NCBI GenBank assembly: GCA_035443825.1
Contig: DAOMNN010000004.1
Span: 16,463-80,462, forward strand
Length of the DNA stretch: 64,000 nt
Direction: 5' to 3'
Origin: DAOMNN01 sp035443825
Lineage (GTDB): Bacteria > Pseudomonadota > Gammaproteobacteria > Burkholderiales > Rhodocyclaceae
This document shows, in pieces, positions 1-9,423 of the stretch. The notes under the pieces are model-generated. The model was not told the origin of the DNA. It did no database searches and saw nothing but the letters and a program-made list of their open reading frames with translations. Numbering within the stretch: position 1 is the first letter of the stretch; every line of letters starts with the position of its first letter. Position numbers and translations under genes: made by a program.

Positions 1-1
1 C

Positions 2-496
2 GGAGATCCGACGGACTACCGAGTGAGTATCAATCATGATGGTAAGAAAGAGACGCTGATTTTGAGCAGTCCGCTCCTGGAAGTGCCGCTGCCCCGGGTT
101 CGTCACAGCAGCGAGGTCGTAGATCTGACAACGGGGGGTAGGGACGCATCCAGCTTCCACATCACCTTGATCTACCGCCAGGTGCCGGATGTCCTGAGGG
201 GGAGATCCGGAGCGGACGGTGGCGTGCTTGAACAGGTATTCATGGCAGCTGATTCTCAGGACCCCGGCCAGCGTGAGGTTAAATTTGAGTCGTTGCCGGC
301 TGAGATTGGTGCTCAGCTCGGCAGCGGGGCAAGGCACGCCTACATATTTTCCGTGCAGGCCGACTCGGGATTTACTGGGGGGGTTGAGGACTGGAAGGAC
401 TTGTTGAATGGGCTTTTTCCCGCAAATGGAAACGCCGAGAGCCGCCTGCGCCTGCTGCCCGAATACCTCGGGCCAATCGTTATTGACGAAGGTTGA
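2..496 (+). CDS. Hypothetical protein, C-terminal part (5' end outside window)
   Basis: The frame is open from the first bases of the window to a TGA at 494-496, so this is the 3' end of a longer gene. A GTG at 23 is in frame, but nothing marks it as the true start. About 165 residues are visible. They are soluble, mixed in charge, without cysteines, and contain no motif I recognise. They end in a hydrophobic stretch (LPEYLGPIVI). Codon choice is less GC-biased than in the core genes further right, consistent with island DNA. I cannot assign a function. Confidence 0.55.
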   Translation, partial: GDPTDYRVSINHDGKKETLILSSPLLEVPLPRVRHSSEVVDLTTGGRDASSFHITLIYRQVPDVLRGRSGADGGVLEQVFMAADSQDPGQREVKFESLPAEIGAQLGSGARHAYIFSVQADSGFTGGVEDWKDLLNGLFPANGNAESRLRLLPEYLGPIVIDEG

Positions 497-797
497 TTAG
501 GGAGGACGATATGGAAAAAGAGGTGTCTCGCGCGGCGGTCATCGTTCTGGCGGGGAGCCGGCACGCTTGAGTTTTTCCTGGGTGGCGCTGACCGTCCGCG
601 ACGCTTAGCTAAATGAATATGGGTGTCGGTGACAATTCCCAGTGAACCCGAGTCAGGATCGTCATTGCAACAGATCGTACCAACTTATTTGCGCGCGTCA
701 GATGACCGTCACATTCCGTTCCGACGAAGCTGGGCCTCCGAGTGGCCACCGTCATTGAGGTTTAAGAACAGCCGGAAGGGATCCGAGAGGTGGAACA
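497..797. other. Intergenic stretch with no convincing gene
   Basis: About 300 bases between the left-edge gene and the small membrane protein. The only translation-like signal is the 19-codon frame at 511 listed separately. I see no RNA gene, repeat or clear promoter. Confidence 0.4.
511..570 (+). CDS. Possible 19-residue peptide or gene remnant
   Basis: An ATG at 511 is preceded by a near-perfect Shine-Dalgarno (AGGGAGGA, about 4 nt upstream) and opens a frame of only 19 residues (MEKEVSRAAVIVLAGSRHA) ending in TGA. The strong ribosome site suggests that a gene once started here and is now broken, or that a leader peptide is made. Nothing else supports it. Confidence 0.25.
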   Translation: MEKEVSRAAVIVLAGSRHA

Positions 798-1154
798 ATG
801 GAGCTTGGTATCGCCATCATTGCCGTTCTCGTGGTCGCGATCGCGATCGCGGCTTTCCGTCGTACCGACAACGATAGTGGCGGGGAATCGAACGATCGCA
901 TCGCTGCACCGGATAGCGGGGCCACGCACTCCGATTCGCCGGCGGAGTCGGACATGACTTACGTCGAGGAGCTCAACTGTGAACTCACTCCTGCCGCTCG
1001 TGAACTATGGAGGACCCTGCTCAATATGAGCTTTGGAAATCGCATGCGTGCCCGAGATTATGTGTTTGCTGAGAAGGCGAAGGATCCACACGCCCCGATG
1101 GAAACGCTCATCGCGTCGGTAATTGAGGCGTGGCGCCGGGAAATCAACCGCTAG
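798..1154 (+). CDS. Small single-pass membrane protein, hypothetical
   Basis: 118 residues. The first ~20 (MELGIAIIAVLVVAIAIAAF) form one hydrophobic transmembrane helix followed by RR, so the rest should be cytoplasmic. An acidic, serine-rich linker of about 30 residues leads to a soluble tail of ~65 residues with predicted helical character (ELTPAARELWRTLLNMSFGN). The ATG is preceded by GAGAGGTGG at good spacing. I do not recognise the family. It is on the same strand as the defence-type genes but separated from the helicase by ~300 bases, so membership of that operon is uncertain. Confidence 0.55.
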   Translation: MELGIAIIAVLVVAIAIAAFRRTDNDSGGESNDRIAAPDSGATHSDSPAESDMTYVEELNCELTPAARELWRTLLNMSFGNRMRARDYVFAEKAKDPHAPMETLIASVIEAWRREINR

Positions 1155-1462
1155 AGGCGTCATGCCAGTTCTCGAGCGGTTCCGTTCTTACCGCGGCCAA
1201 CGGCGGAATACCCTCGACGGTTGCCGTAGTCGGCCCAGTCTTTCTCTACCGCGTGCATATCTGCGGACCGATCGCAGCCACGCTGACATCGTCATTTCGG
1301 GAACGCCGTCGTCCCAACGTTGCACTTCGTCATGGGATGATCGTCGCCCGTCCCATTGGCTCCAAATACAATGATCATGACCCGGCGCCAGCGCTCGAGA
1401 CCCGCGAGATCTGCCTGACTGGCATAATCACTTACTCGCCAGCACGCTGAACCCGGATACCC
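1155..1462. other. Intergenic stretch upstream of the helicase operon
   Basis: 308 bases with no convincing gene. An open frame of ~100 codons overlaps it but begins inside the preceding gene and has no recognisable protein character. The promoter of the long helicase-to-DUF499 gene train is likely here; I could not pick out a clean -35/-10 pair. Confidence 0.4.
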
Positions 1463-4400
1463 ATGCTCAGACTCGAAGAGGTCAGGAAAGACGCCGCGCT
1501 CGCCGGGATCGAACCAGGCCAGATCGTTCGCGTCATTGCCGTTGAGCCGGTTGGCACAGAAGCGCTTACTGTCGTCTACAAGACTCCTGACGGCCGCCTG
1601 GGCGAGCGCATGGTGTTTCGCAGCGACGAAGCATTGCTGTCGCTGGCCGAAGAGGGGCGTCCGTGGGCCTTCGACGCCCCCGGCGAAGCCTTCAAACTCG
1701 CCGCCGAAGCCTGGCGCATCAACCTAGCCCATCTGTTCGACCCGATGATGGCGGTGCATACGTCGAACGTCGAACCGCTGCCGCACCAGATCACCGCCGT
1801 CTACGAATCCATGTTGCCGCGCCAGCCGCTGCGCTACGTGCTGGCGGACGACCCTGGCGCGGGCAAAACCATCATGGCCGGCCTCTTCATTCGCGAGCTC
1901 CTGATGCGCGCCGACGCCCGCCGGGTGCTCATCGTTGCCCCAGGCAGCCTGGTCGAGCAGTGGCAGGACGAGATGCGCGAGAAGTTCGGGCTGGAGTTCC
2001 GCATCTTCGGTCGCGACCTGGTCGAGAACAGCGCCAGCGGCAACCCGTTCGAGGACACCGATCTGCTCGTAGCCCGAGTCGATCAGCTCTCGCGCAATGA
2101 GGATTTGCTCGCCAAACTTGAACTCACACGCTGGGATCTGGTGGTGGTCGATGAAGCGCACAAGCTCTCGGCGAACTACTTTGGCAACAAGATCAACAAG
2201 ACCAAGCGCTTTCAGCTTGGCGAACTGCTCGGTGGAGTCGCCAGGCATTTCCTGCTGATGACGGCGACGCCGCACAACGGCAAGGAGGAAGACTTCCAGC
2301 TCTTCCTGTCGCTTCTCGACTCCGATCGCTTCTACGGCAAGTTCCGCGATGGCGCCCACAAAGTGGATGTGTCCGATCTCATGCGCCGCATGGTCAAGGA
2401 AGAGATGCTGCGCTTTGACGGCACCAAGCTCTTTCCGGAACGGCGCGCCTACACGGTCAATTACCGCCTCTCGGATCTGGATGCTGCGCTGTACACCGCG
2501 GTCACCGATTACGTGAAGACGGAGATGAACCGCGCCGATCAGCTTGAAGACGGCGCGCGCCGCGGTACGGTCGGTTTCGCGCTCACTGCGCTTCAGCGCC
2601 GGCTCGCTTCCAGCCCCGAGGCCATCTACCAGTCATTGCGTCGTCGTCGGGCCAAGCTTCAGCGTCGGGTCGAGGAAGAGAAACTGCGCCAGCGCGGTGA
2701 AGTGCTGGCGGACAGCGTGTTCGGCAATGGCGCCGGCGACGATATCTGGGACGCGCCCGACAACCTCACGCCAGAAGACTACGAAGAGTTCGAGGAATCC
2801 GTTGTCGATCAGGCCACCGCGGCCCGCACCATCGTGGAACTGCAGGCCGAGATCGTCATTCTCGACGCGCTGGAAGAGCAGGCCCGCCAAGTGGTGCATT
2901 CCGGCCAGGATCGCAAGTGGGACGAACTCTCGCGCCTGCTGCAGGACACGCCCGAGATGCACGACGCCGATGGCCGTCAGCGCAAGCTCATCGTCTTCAC
3001 CGAACACCGCGACACCCTCAATTACCTCGCCGTAAAGATCCGCGGCGTGCTCGGCAGCGAAGAGGCGGTGGTGCTCATCCACGGCGGCGTCAAGCGCGAG
3101 GACCGGCGCAAGGTGCAGGAGCTCTTTCGCAACGACCCGGTGGTGCGCGTGCTCATAGCCACCGACGCGGCCGGCGAAGGCGTGAACCTCCAGAACGCCA
3201 ATCTGATGGTCAACTACGACCTGCCGTGGAACCCCAACCGAATCGAGCAGCGCTTCGGGCGCATCCACCGTATCGGCCAGACCGAGATCTGCCACCTGTG
3301 GAACATGGTCGCCAATGAAACGCGTGAAGGCGACGTCTTCCAGCGCCTCTTCGACAAGCTCGAAGTCGAGCGCAAGGCCCTGGGCGGGCGGGTGTTCGAC
3401 ATCCTCGGTGAAGTGTTCGAGGAAAAGAGCCTGCGTGAACTCCTCATCGAGGCCATCAAGTACGGCGAAGACCCCGCGCGCAAAGCCGAGCTCTTCCGCA
3501 AGATCGAAGGCGCCCTCGACACCGACCACCTGCAGACCATCATCCGCCGCAACGCGCTGTGCGAAGAGGTCATGGACTCGCAGCGCCTCTATGCGGTGAA
3601 GGAAGAGATGGAAAAGGCCGAAGCCCGCAAGCTGCAGCCCTACTTTATCCGCGCCTTCTTCAATCAGGCGTTCCAGTCGCTCGGGGGCGAACTGCGTCCG
3701 CGTGAAGCCGGCCGCGCAGAGATCACCCATGTGCCGGCCATCATCCGCGAACGCGACCGCCAGATCGCCGGCCGCGACCGGCGTTACAACGAGCCGGTGC
3801 TGCGCCGCTACGAGCGAGTCTGCTTCGAGAAAGACCACGTTCGCGTGCCCGGTCGGGCCGAGGCCAAGATGGCGAGCCTCCTCCACCCCGGCCACCCGCT
3901 GATGCAGTCCGTCACCGACATCGTGCTGGAACAGCATCGCAACAAGCTCAAGCAAGGTGCGGTGCTGGTCGACCCCGCAGATCTGGGGCTCACGCCGCGG
4001 CTGATGTTCATCGTCGATCACGCGGTGAAGGAAGGCGCGGACCAAAACCGCATCGTGTCGCGCCGCATGCAGTTCGTTGAGATTGCCCCCGACGGCCAAG
4101 CCATTCATGCCGGCTGGGCGCCACACCTCGATCTTGAACCCATCGCCGCCGACGATCTGGCCCGCATCCGCGACGTACTCGATGCCCCCTGGGTCGCCAC
4201 CGGCCACGCCAACCAGCTCGAACAGCAGGCGCTCGCCCACGCCTCCACTCATCTCGTGCCGGAGCACTTCGAGGAAGTCCGCGCCCGCCGCGTGCAGCAG
4301 GTCGACAAGACGCTCGCCGCGGTGCATGAGCGCCTGGTGAAGGAGATCAACTACTGGCAGGACCGTTCGATCAAGCTCAAGGACGACGTCGCCGCTGGCA

Positions 4401-5005
4401 AGCAGCCGCGCCTCAACTACGACAACGCCCTTCGCACCCTGGACGAGCTCTCCGCCCGGCTGCAGACTCGCACCGCCGAGCTGCGGGCCATGCGCCATGT
4501 CATTTCCAGCACACCCACCGTGGTTGGCGGCGCGCTGGTCATCCCGCAGGGGCTGTTGCTTCAGCGTCGTGGCGAACCCGGCTGGAGCGCAGACGCCGCC
4601 GCCCGCGCCCGCATCGAGGCCATTGCCATGCAGGCGGTGATGAATGCCGAGCGCGCCCTCGGGAATGAGGTCATCGACGTGTCCGCGCAGAAGTGCGGCT
4701 GGGACGTCACTAGTCTGCCCAAGCCAGTCGATGGCCGCCTGCCGCCCGCCCGCCACATCGAGGTCAAGGGCCGGGTAAAAGGCGCCACCACCATTACCGT
4801 GACCCGCAACGAGATTCTCTACGGGCTCAACCAGGCCGACAAGTTCATCCTGGCGGTGGTGCTGGTCGATGGCGACGATGTGGAGGGTCCGTACTACGTT
4901 CGGCGGCCGTTCGTGCAGGAACCGGACTGGGCGGTGAGCAGCATCAACCTTGACCTGAGCCAGTTGCTTGCCAGGGCTTCGACTCAACAGGTGGTGGCCG
5001 AATGA
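1463..5005 (+). CDS. SNF2-like DEAD/DEAH helicase with C-terminal DUF3883 nuclease-like domain
   Basis: 1180 residues. The N-terminal half is a superfamily 2 translocase: Walker A GAGKT at 132-136, DEAH at 230-233, a TAT motif III near 268, then the second RecA domain with VFTEH near 515 and the arginine-rich HRIGQ block near 600, typical of SNF2/RapA-like proteins. A long middle region of unknown fold follows. Residues ~1050-1160 resemble DUF3883, with the GWDV and IEVKGR blocks that fit a PD-(D/E)xK nuclease-like core. Proteins of this architecture are found in DISARM and related phage-defence clusters. Its stop overlaps the next start (ATGA), indicating translational coupling. Function in restriction is inferred from family and neighbours. 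Confidence 0.88.
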   Translation: MLRLEEVRKDAALAGIEPGQIVRVIAVEPVGTEALTVVYKTPDGRLGERMVFRSDEALLSLAEEGRPWAFDAPGEAFKLAAEAWRINLAHLFDPMMAVHTSNVEPLPHQITAVYESMLPRQPLRYVLADDPGAGKTIMAGLFIRELLMRADARRVLIVAPGSLVEQWQDEMREKFGLEFRIFGRDLVENSASGNPFEDTDLLVARVDQLSRNEDLLAKLELTRWDLVVVDEAHKLSANYFGNKINKTKRFQLGELLGGVARHFLLMTATPHNGKEEDFQLFLSLLDSDRFYGKFRDGAHKVDVSDLMRRMVKEEMLRFDGTKLFPERRAYTVNYRLSDLDAALYTAVTDYVKTEMNRADQLEDGARRGTVGFALTALQRRLASSPEAIYQSLRRRRAKLQRRVEEEKLRQRGEVLADSVFGNGAGDDIWDAPDNLTPEDYEEFEESVVDQATAARTIVELQAEIVILDALEEQARQVVHSGQDRKWDELSRLLQDTPEMHDADGRQRKLIVFTEHRDTLNYLAVKIRGVLGSEEAVVLIHGGVKREDRRKVQELFRNDPVVRVLIATDAAGEGVNLQNANLMVNYDLPWNPNRIEQRFGRIHRIGQTEICHLWNMVANETREGDVFQRLFDKLEVERKALGGRVFDILGEVFEEKSLRELLIEAIKYGEDPARKAELFRKIEGALDTDHLQTIIRRNALCEEVMDSQRLYAVKEEMEKAEARKLQPYFIRAFFNQAFQSLGGELRPREAGRAEITHVPAIIRERDRQIAGRDRRYNEPVLRRYERVCFEKDHVRVPGRAEAKMASLLHPGHPLMQSVTDIVLEQHRNKLKQGAVLVDPADLGLTPRLMFIVDHAVKEGADQNRIVSRRMQFVEIAPDGQAIHAGWAPHLDLEPIAADDLARIRDVLDAPWVATGHANQLEQQALAHASTHLVPEHFEEVRARRVQQVDKTLAAVHERLVKEINYWQDRSIKLKDDVAAGKQPRLNYDNALRTLDELSARLQTRTAELRAMRHVISSTPTVVGGALVIPQGLLLQRRGEPGWSADAAARARIEAIAMQAVMNAERALGNEVIDVSAQKCGWDVTSLPKPVDGRLPPARHIEVKGRVKGATTITVTRNEILYGLNQADKFILAVVLVDGDDVEGPYYVRRPFVQEPDWAVSSINLDLSQLLARASTQQVVAE

Positions 5006-5694
5006 CCGAGGAAGCCGAGGTTACGCGGGCGCACTGCAATCTCTGTGGTCATGAGACCAAGCATGACGTACTTCTTGTGAAGACGCGAAAGGACTCTGAA
5101 CTCGTCGACTCCTATCAAGGGATCGTGGTTAGCTGGAGCAGGACGCATACATTGCTTGAGTGCAGGGGATGCGAGGAAGTCACCTTGCTTCGCTCGACTT
5201 GGTGCTCAGAGGATTTTCCGGAGGATGGGCCTTCTGAAACGTATTTCCCGCCCCGAGTCTCCCGGCGCAGACCTGCATGGTTCGACGAGTTGCCCTCAGA
5301 GTATGCCGGGCTGTTGAAGGAAATCTACACGGCTTTGCATGCCGACAGCCGGCGGCTCGCGATGATGGGCCTTCGCGCCGTTATTGATCTCTTCATGGCG
5401 AGAAAGCTGGAGGGGAGCAGTGGTTTTGCCGGCGGTCTGAGACAGCTCGTAGCGCAGAACTACATTACCAGTCGCAGTCTTGAAATCGTTGAGGCTGCCG
5501 TTGAGGCGGGCCACGCATCTGCGCACAGGGCTCACAACCCAACTGCAGCACAGGTTAATGCCGTTATGGATATCGTCGAGAATCTGATTCAGCATGATCT
5601 GCTTGCCGAATCGGCAGCAACGTTGCGCCGCTCCATTCCTGCGCGAACGACCAAGGCAGATGCAGGATCAGCAAAGAAGGAGGCGTCGGAATGA
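5002..5694 (+). CDS. Zinc-ribbon / DUF4145 domain protein
   Basis: 230 residues. The N-terminus has two CxxC pairs (C12/C15 and C54/C57), forming a probable zinc ribbon. Residues ~105-205 are helical and match the DUF4145 pattern (LRAVIDLFMARKL, then an HASAHRAHNP segment). DUF4145 proteins are often encoded beside restriction-modification and helicase genes; their molecular role is unknown to me. The start overlaps the helicase stop by 4 bp. Codon use is noticeably less GC-rich than in the helicase, suggesting a separate origin. Confidence 0.75.
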   Translation: MTEEAEVTRAHCNLCGHETKHDVLLVKTRKDSELVDSYQGIVVSWSRTHTLLECRGCEEVTLLRSTWCSEDFPEDGPSETYFPPRVSRRRPAWFDELPSEYAGLLKEIYTALHADSRRLAMMGLRAVIDLFMARKLEGSSGFAGGLRQLVAQNYITSRSLEIVEAAVEAGHASAHRAHNPTAAQVNAVMDIVENLIQHDLLAESAATLRRSIPARTTKADAGSAKKEASE

Positions 5695-5761
5695 TTTCGC
5701 TGACGCTGCCGTTCGTGTCGGCTGTGACTTGTGCCGGCCAGTCCCGTCTGCACAAAGAGAA

Positions 5762-5805
5762 ACGCCTCCACAAGGGAGGCGTCGGACCGGAGATGCGATC
5801 TCCGG
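5762..5805 (+). promoter_or_regulatory. Two tandem perfect hairpins in the leader of the NYN gene
   Basis: Stem 1 is ACGCCTCC (5762-5769) pairing with GGAGGCGT (5775-5782), loop 5 nt. Stem 2 is CCGGAGAT (5787-5794) pairing with ATCTCCGG (5798-5805), loop 3 nt. Both are perfect 8-bp stems only 4 nt apart, inside the 190-base gap between the DUF4145 and NYN genes. No T-tract follows, so a simple intrinsic terminator is unlikely; an RNA processing or protein-binding site is possible. Confidence 0.5.
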
Positions 5806-5884
5806 CGGGGTTAATCAACCCAATTATGGACATCTTGTCCGCAGGGGTCAAGGCGAACCTAGGCCACCAAGTCGGAGGCCATGT

Positions 5885-6505
5885 ATGAAGCGGGTCATGG
5901 TCTACGTTGATGGCTTCAACCTCTACTTCGGCCTGCGCAGCAAAGGCTGGCGTAAGCACTACTGGCTCGATCTTGCTGCCTTGTCGCGTTCGCTGCTGAA
6001 ACCTGACCAGACGCTGGTCGGGGTTCAGTATTTCACCACTCGCATCCGTGCCAATGGTCGCAACACGGCCGACATGCAGCGGCAGAACACCTATCTGGAA
6101 GCGCTCGCAACGCTCCCAGAACTCAGTCTGTACTACGGTCACTACCTGGAGAAGAAGAAAAAGTGCCGGCAGTGTGGCGCACCGTGGACCGACTACGAAG
6201 AAAAGATGACCGACGTGAACATCGCCGTCGAACTGCTGGCGGACGCCTTCGCCGACCGATTCGACACGGCGATGCTCATCTCTGGCGATAGTGACCTGAC
6301 CACGCCCATTCGAAAACTCCGCGAACAGTTTCCGGAGAAGCGTGTGCTCGTCGTCTTCCCGCCGGATCGGCACTCCTTTGAACTCAAGAATTCAGCTCAC
6401 GCCTGCTTTACCGTCGGCGAGGCCAAGATCCGCCAGTCGCAACTGCCCGAGACGGTGCAGCGTGCAGACGGCTTTCAACTTCAGCGCCCCGCGTATTGGC
6501 GCTAA
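5885..6505 (+). CDS. NYN domain protein (PIN-like RNase candidate)
   Basis: 206 residues from the ATG at 5885, which begins MKRVMVYVDGFN; the frame is open further upstream, but the domain starts here. The NYN (PIN-like) fold is marked by D9 in VDGFNLY, D110 in DVNIAVELL, and D135/D137 in SGDSD, the acidic metal-binding set of the family. A CxxC (C94/C97, CRQCG) sits in an insertion before the second aspartate and may bind zinc. NYN proteins are predicted or shown ribonucleases. It lies in the gene train between DUF4145 and the methyltransferase, so it may be an RNA- or tRNA-cleaving component. Its role here is inference. Confidence 0.82.
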   Translation: MKRVMVYVDGFNLYFGLRSKGWRKHYWLDLAALSRSLLKPDQTLVGVQYFTTRIRANGRNTADMQRQNTYLEALATLPELSLYYGHYLEKKKKCRQCGAPWTDYEEKMTDVNIAVELLADAFADRFDTAMLISGDSDLTTPIRKLREQFPEKRVLVVFPPDRHSFELKNSAHACFTVGEAKIRQSQLPETVQRADGFQLQRPAYWR

Positions 6506-6517
6506 CCAAGATCGATC

Positions 6518-9406
6518 ATGACCCCCATCAAAACCCCCAAGAAACTCATCGAAGTCGCCCTCCCGCTCGATGCTATCAATGCCGCTTGCGCATATGAAAA
6601 GATGCCAGGTATCGGAGCACACCCAAGAGGCATTCATCTGTGGTGGGCTCGCCGGCCATTGGCTGCGGCACGGGCAGTGATCTTTGCGCAGATGGTTAAT
6701 GACCCCGGCTACGAACGCCACCTCGGGCGCGGGGTAAACAAGGAGAAGGCCGCACTTGAGCGCGAGCGTCTGTTCAAGATCATCGAAGACTTGGTGCAGT
6801 GGGAGAACATTAACAACGAGGAAGTGCTCACCCGTGCCCGCGAGGAGATCTGGAAGTGCTGGCGCGAGACCTGCGCGCTCAACAAGGGTCACCCGCAGGC
6901 GGCCGAGCTCTTTAACCCGGACAAGCTGCCCGCCTTCCACGACCCCTTCGCGGGCGGGGGCGCGCTGCCGCTGGAGGCGCAGCGCCTGGGGCTGGAGAGC
7001 TACGCGAGTGACCTCAACCCGGTCGCGGTGACCATCAACAAGGCGATGATCGAGATCCCGCCGCGTTTTGCTGGTCGTGCGCCGGTGGGGCCAGTGCCTG
7101 CGGGCGATAAGCAGGTCAGGCTGCACAACGACTGGAGCGGAGCGAGGGGCTTGGCCGAGGATGTACGCCGCTATGGCGCTTGGTTGCTGTCCGATGCCAA
7201 TAAGCGACTAGGCCAGATTTATCCTCGTATCGAAATCAGTGGGAGTGTTGTTGCGGAACGCACTGATCTAGCGCACCTACAAGGGAAAGAACTGAAGCCG
7301 ATCGCATGGCTATGGGCGCGTACAGTCAAGAGCCCAAACCCTGCATTCGCTCATGTAGATGTACCTCTGGTTTCCAGTTTTGTTCTATCAAACAAACAAG
7401 GGAAAGAGATTTACGTCCAACCCGTGATCAATGGTGAGAGCTATCAATTCAAGGTGGTTCTTGGAAAGCCGGGAAAGGATGCTGAGAACGGGACGAAAGT
7501 AGGGAGCAAAGGCGCGAACTTCCTGTGCCTTCTATCGAAAGCTCCCATTAGCGGCGCCTACATTAAAGCTGAAGCCAAAGCAGGTCGCATCGGACAGCGA
7601 CTCATGGCAATCGTTGCCGAAGGTCCAAGGAGCCGTCTGTATCTCTCACCAACTGAAGAGCACGAGGCCGCAGCAAGCAGCGCAATCCCTCAGTGGCGGC
7701 CGGACGTCGAGTTCTTTCAACAGGCACTCGGCTTCCGAGTCGGGAATTACGGAATGAGCAAGTGGAGTGATCTATTCACCCCTCGCCAACTTGCCACGTT
7801 GGACACGCTTTCCAGTCTGATCGCGTCGGTGGTTCAAAAGGTGAAGCAGGACGCTCTGACGCAAGGCTTCGCTTGCGATGGTCGCGGGCTTGACGCTGGC
7901 GGATCGGGTGCCCTTTCTTACGCGCAAGCCATCGCAGTGTTTCTTGCTTTTGCCGTTGATCGGTGTGCCGACTTTTCGAATACTGTCACTCGATGGGTTC
8001 CGGGGAATCAAAAAGTAATGAACCTGTTTGGCAAACAGGCAATCGCAATGACATGGGATTTTCCGGAAGCAGCAATGTTGGAAAACACAGTCGGCGGATT
8101 TCTCCCCGCTGCGAGCTACATTGCAGACTGCATTCAGACCCTGCCACGCTCCGGAGGTGCTGGGTTCTCGTTGCAGGAAAGCGCATCAACAAACACCACC
8201 AGCGCAAATAAAGTGGTGTCAACGGATCCGCCGTACTACGACAACATTGGCTACGCAGACCTTTCAGACTTTTTCTATGTTTGGCTCAGGCGAGGCATAA
8301 GAGAGATATTCCCCAGTATCTTCGCAACGGTCGCGGTGCCAAAAGCCGAAGAACTCGTGGCTACGCCAGCTAGACATGGTGGGTCTGATTCTGCCGAAAG
8401 CTTCTTCTTGGATGGGATGGCGCGCGCTATCAAGCGGCTGGCTGATCAGGCTCATCCCGCGTTTCCTGTAACGATTTACTACGCGTTTAAGCAATCGGAC
8501 ACCAACGGAGAGGCCGGTACATCAAGCTCGGGGTGGGAGACATTCCTTGCGGCTGTACTGGAGGCCGGTTTCGCTATCACTGGGACATGGCCCCTTAGAA
8601 GCGAGCAGTCAAGTCGCATCAGAGGTTTGAGTTCCAACGCTCTCGCATCAAGCGTGGTCTTGGTATGCAGAAAACGGCGCAAAGACGCTGGGACGACGAG
8701 CCGCCGCGAGTTCATCCGCGAACTCAACGCCGTGCTACCCGAGGCGTTGATGGACATGACCCGCGGCGGCATAAACAGCCCGGTGGCGCCGGTCGATCTG
8801 TCGCAGGCCATCATCGGCCCCGGCATGGCGATCTTCAGCCAGTACGCGGCCGTGCTGGAAGCCGACGGCAAGCCGATGAGCGTGCGCACCGCGCTGCAAC
8901 TCATCAACCGCTTCCTCGCCGAGGACGACTTCGACCATGACACCCAGTTCTGCCTGCACTGGTTCGAGGGCCAGGGCTGGGCCACCGGCAAATATGGCGA
9001 GGCCGACGTGCTCGCCCGCGCCAAGGGCACCAGCGTGGCCGGCCTGACAGATGCCGGCGTGGTGGCCTCCGGCAAGGGCGACCTGCGCCTGTTGAAATGG
9101 GCCGAGATGCCGCGCGACTGGAACCCGGAAACCGACACCCGCGTCCCGGTGTGGGAAGCCCTGCACCAGATGATCCGCGCGCTGAACCAGGACGGCGAAA
9201 CCGCCGCCGGAGCGCTGCTCGCCCGCATGCCCGCCCGCGCCGAACCCATCCGCGCGCTCGCCTACCGCCTCTACACCCTGTGCGAGCGCAAAGGCTGGGC
9301 CGAAGACGCCCGCGCCTACAACGAGCTGATCACCGCCTGGAGCGGCGTGGAGCGCGGGGCGAGCGAGGTGGGGCATGTCGGGGCGCAGGGTAGTCTGGAT
9401 ATCTGA
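6518..9406 (+). CDS. DUF1156 domain N6-adenine DNA methyltransferase
   Basis: 962 residues. The N-terminus carries the DUF1156 signature (EVALPLDAINAACAYEK, HLWWARRPLAAARA). The SAM-binding motif is DPFAGGG at 142-148 and the catalytic motif DPPY at 570-573, a D-P-P-Y N6-adenine type. The order (DUF1156, SAM motif, long insertion, DPPY, C-terminal helical tail) matches family members near DUF499 ATPases in predicted defence modules, where methylation probably marks self DNA. Codon use between roughly 7190 and 8680 is clearly less GC-biased than at both ends, suggesting that the central part, which should hold the target-recognition region, was exchanged by recombination. The gene starts 12 bases after the NYN stop. 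Confidence 0.88.
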   Translation: MTPIKTPKKLIEVALPLDAINAACAYEKMPGIGAHPRGIHLWWARRPLAAARAVIFAQMVNDPGYERHLGRGVNKEKAALERERLFKIIEDLVQWENINNEEVLTRAREEIWKCWRETCALNKGHPQAAELFNPDKLPAFHDPFAGGGALPLEAQRLGLESYASDLNPVAVTINKAMIEIPPRFAGRAPVGPVPAGDKQVRLHNDWSGARGLAEDVRRYGAWLLSDANKRLGQIYPRIEISGSVVAERTDLAHLQGKELKPIAWLWARTVKSPNPAFAHVDVPLVSSFVLSNKQGKEIYVQPVINGESYQFKVVLGKPGKDAENGTKVGSKGANFLCLLSKAPISGAYIKAEAKAGRIGQRLMAIVAEGPRSRLYLSPTEEHEAAASSAIPQWRPDVEFFQQALGFRVGNYGMSKWSDLFTPRQLATLDTLSSLIASVVQKVKQDALTQGFACDGRGLDAGGSGALSYAQAIAVFLAFAVDRCADFSNTVTRWVPGNQKVMNLFGKQAIAMTWDFPEAAMLENTVGGFLPAASYIADCIQTLPRSGGAGFSLQESASTNTTSANKVVSTDPPYYDNIGYADLSDFFYVWLRRGIREIFPSIFATVAVPKAEELVATPARHGGSDSAESFFLDGMARAIKRLADQAHPAFPVTIYYAFKQSDTNGEAGTSSSGWETFLAAVLEAGFAITGTWPLRSEQSSRIRGLSSNALASSVVLVCRKRRKDAGTTSRREFIRELNAVLPEALMDMTRGGINSPVAPVDLSQAIIGPGMAIFSQYAAVLEADGKPMSVRTALQLINRFLAEDDFDHDTQFCLHWFEGQGWATGKYGEADVLARAKGTSVAGLTDAGVVASGKGDLRLLKWAEMPRDWNPETDTRVPVWEALHQMIRALNQDGETAAGALLARMPARAEPIRALAYRLYTLCERKGWAEDARAYNELITAWSGVERGASEVGHVGAQGSLDI

Positions 9407-9423
9407 TTTAGGAAGCGAGAACG

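Noticed and set aside
1130..1450. A 106-codon protein before the helicase
   Set aside because: It begins inside the preceding gene, has no ribosome site, and its composition is not protein-like.
2633..4987. A 784-codon minus-strand open frame inside the helicase gene
   Set aside because: It is the antisense shadow of a GC-rich gene. The plus frame has clear helicase motifs and the minus product has no recognisable domain.
1463..9406. A DISARM system (helicase plus adenine methyltransferase)
   Set aside because: The helicase resembles DrmD-type proteins and a methylase is present, but no DrmA, DrmB (DUF1998) or DrmC (phospholipase D) gene is seen. DUF1156 plus DUF499 points to another type.
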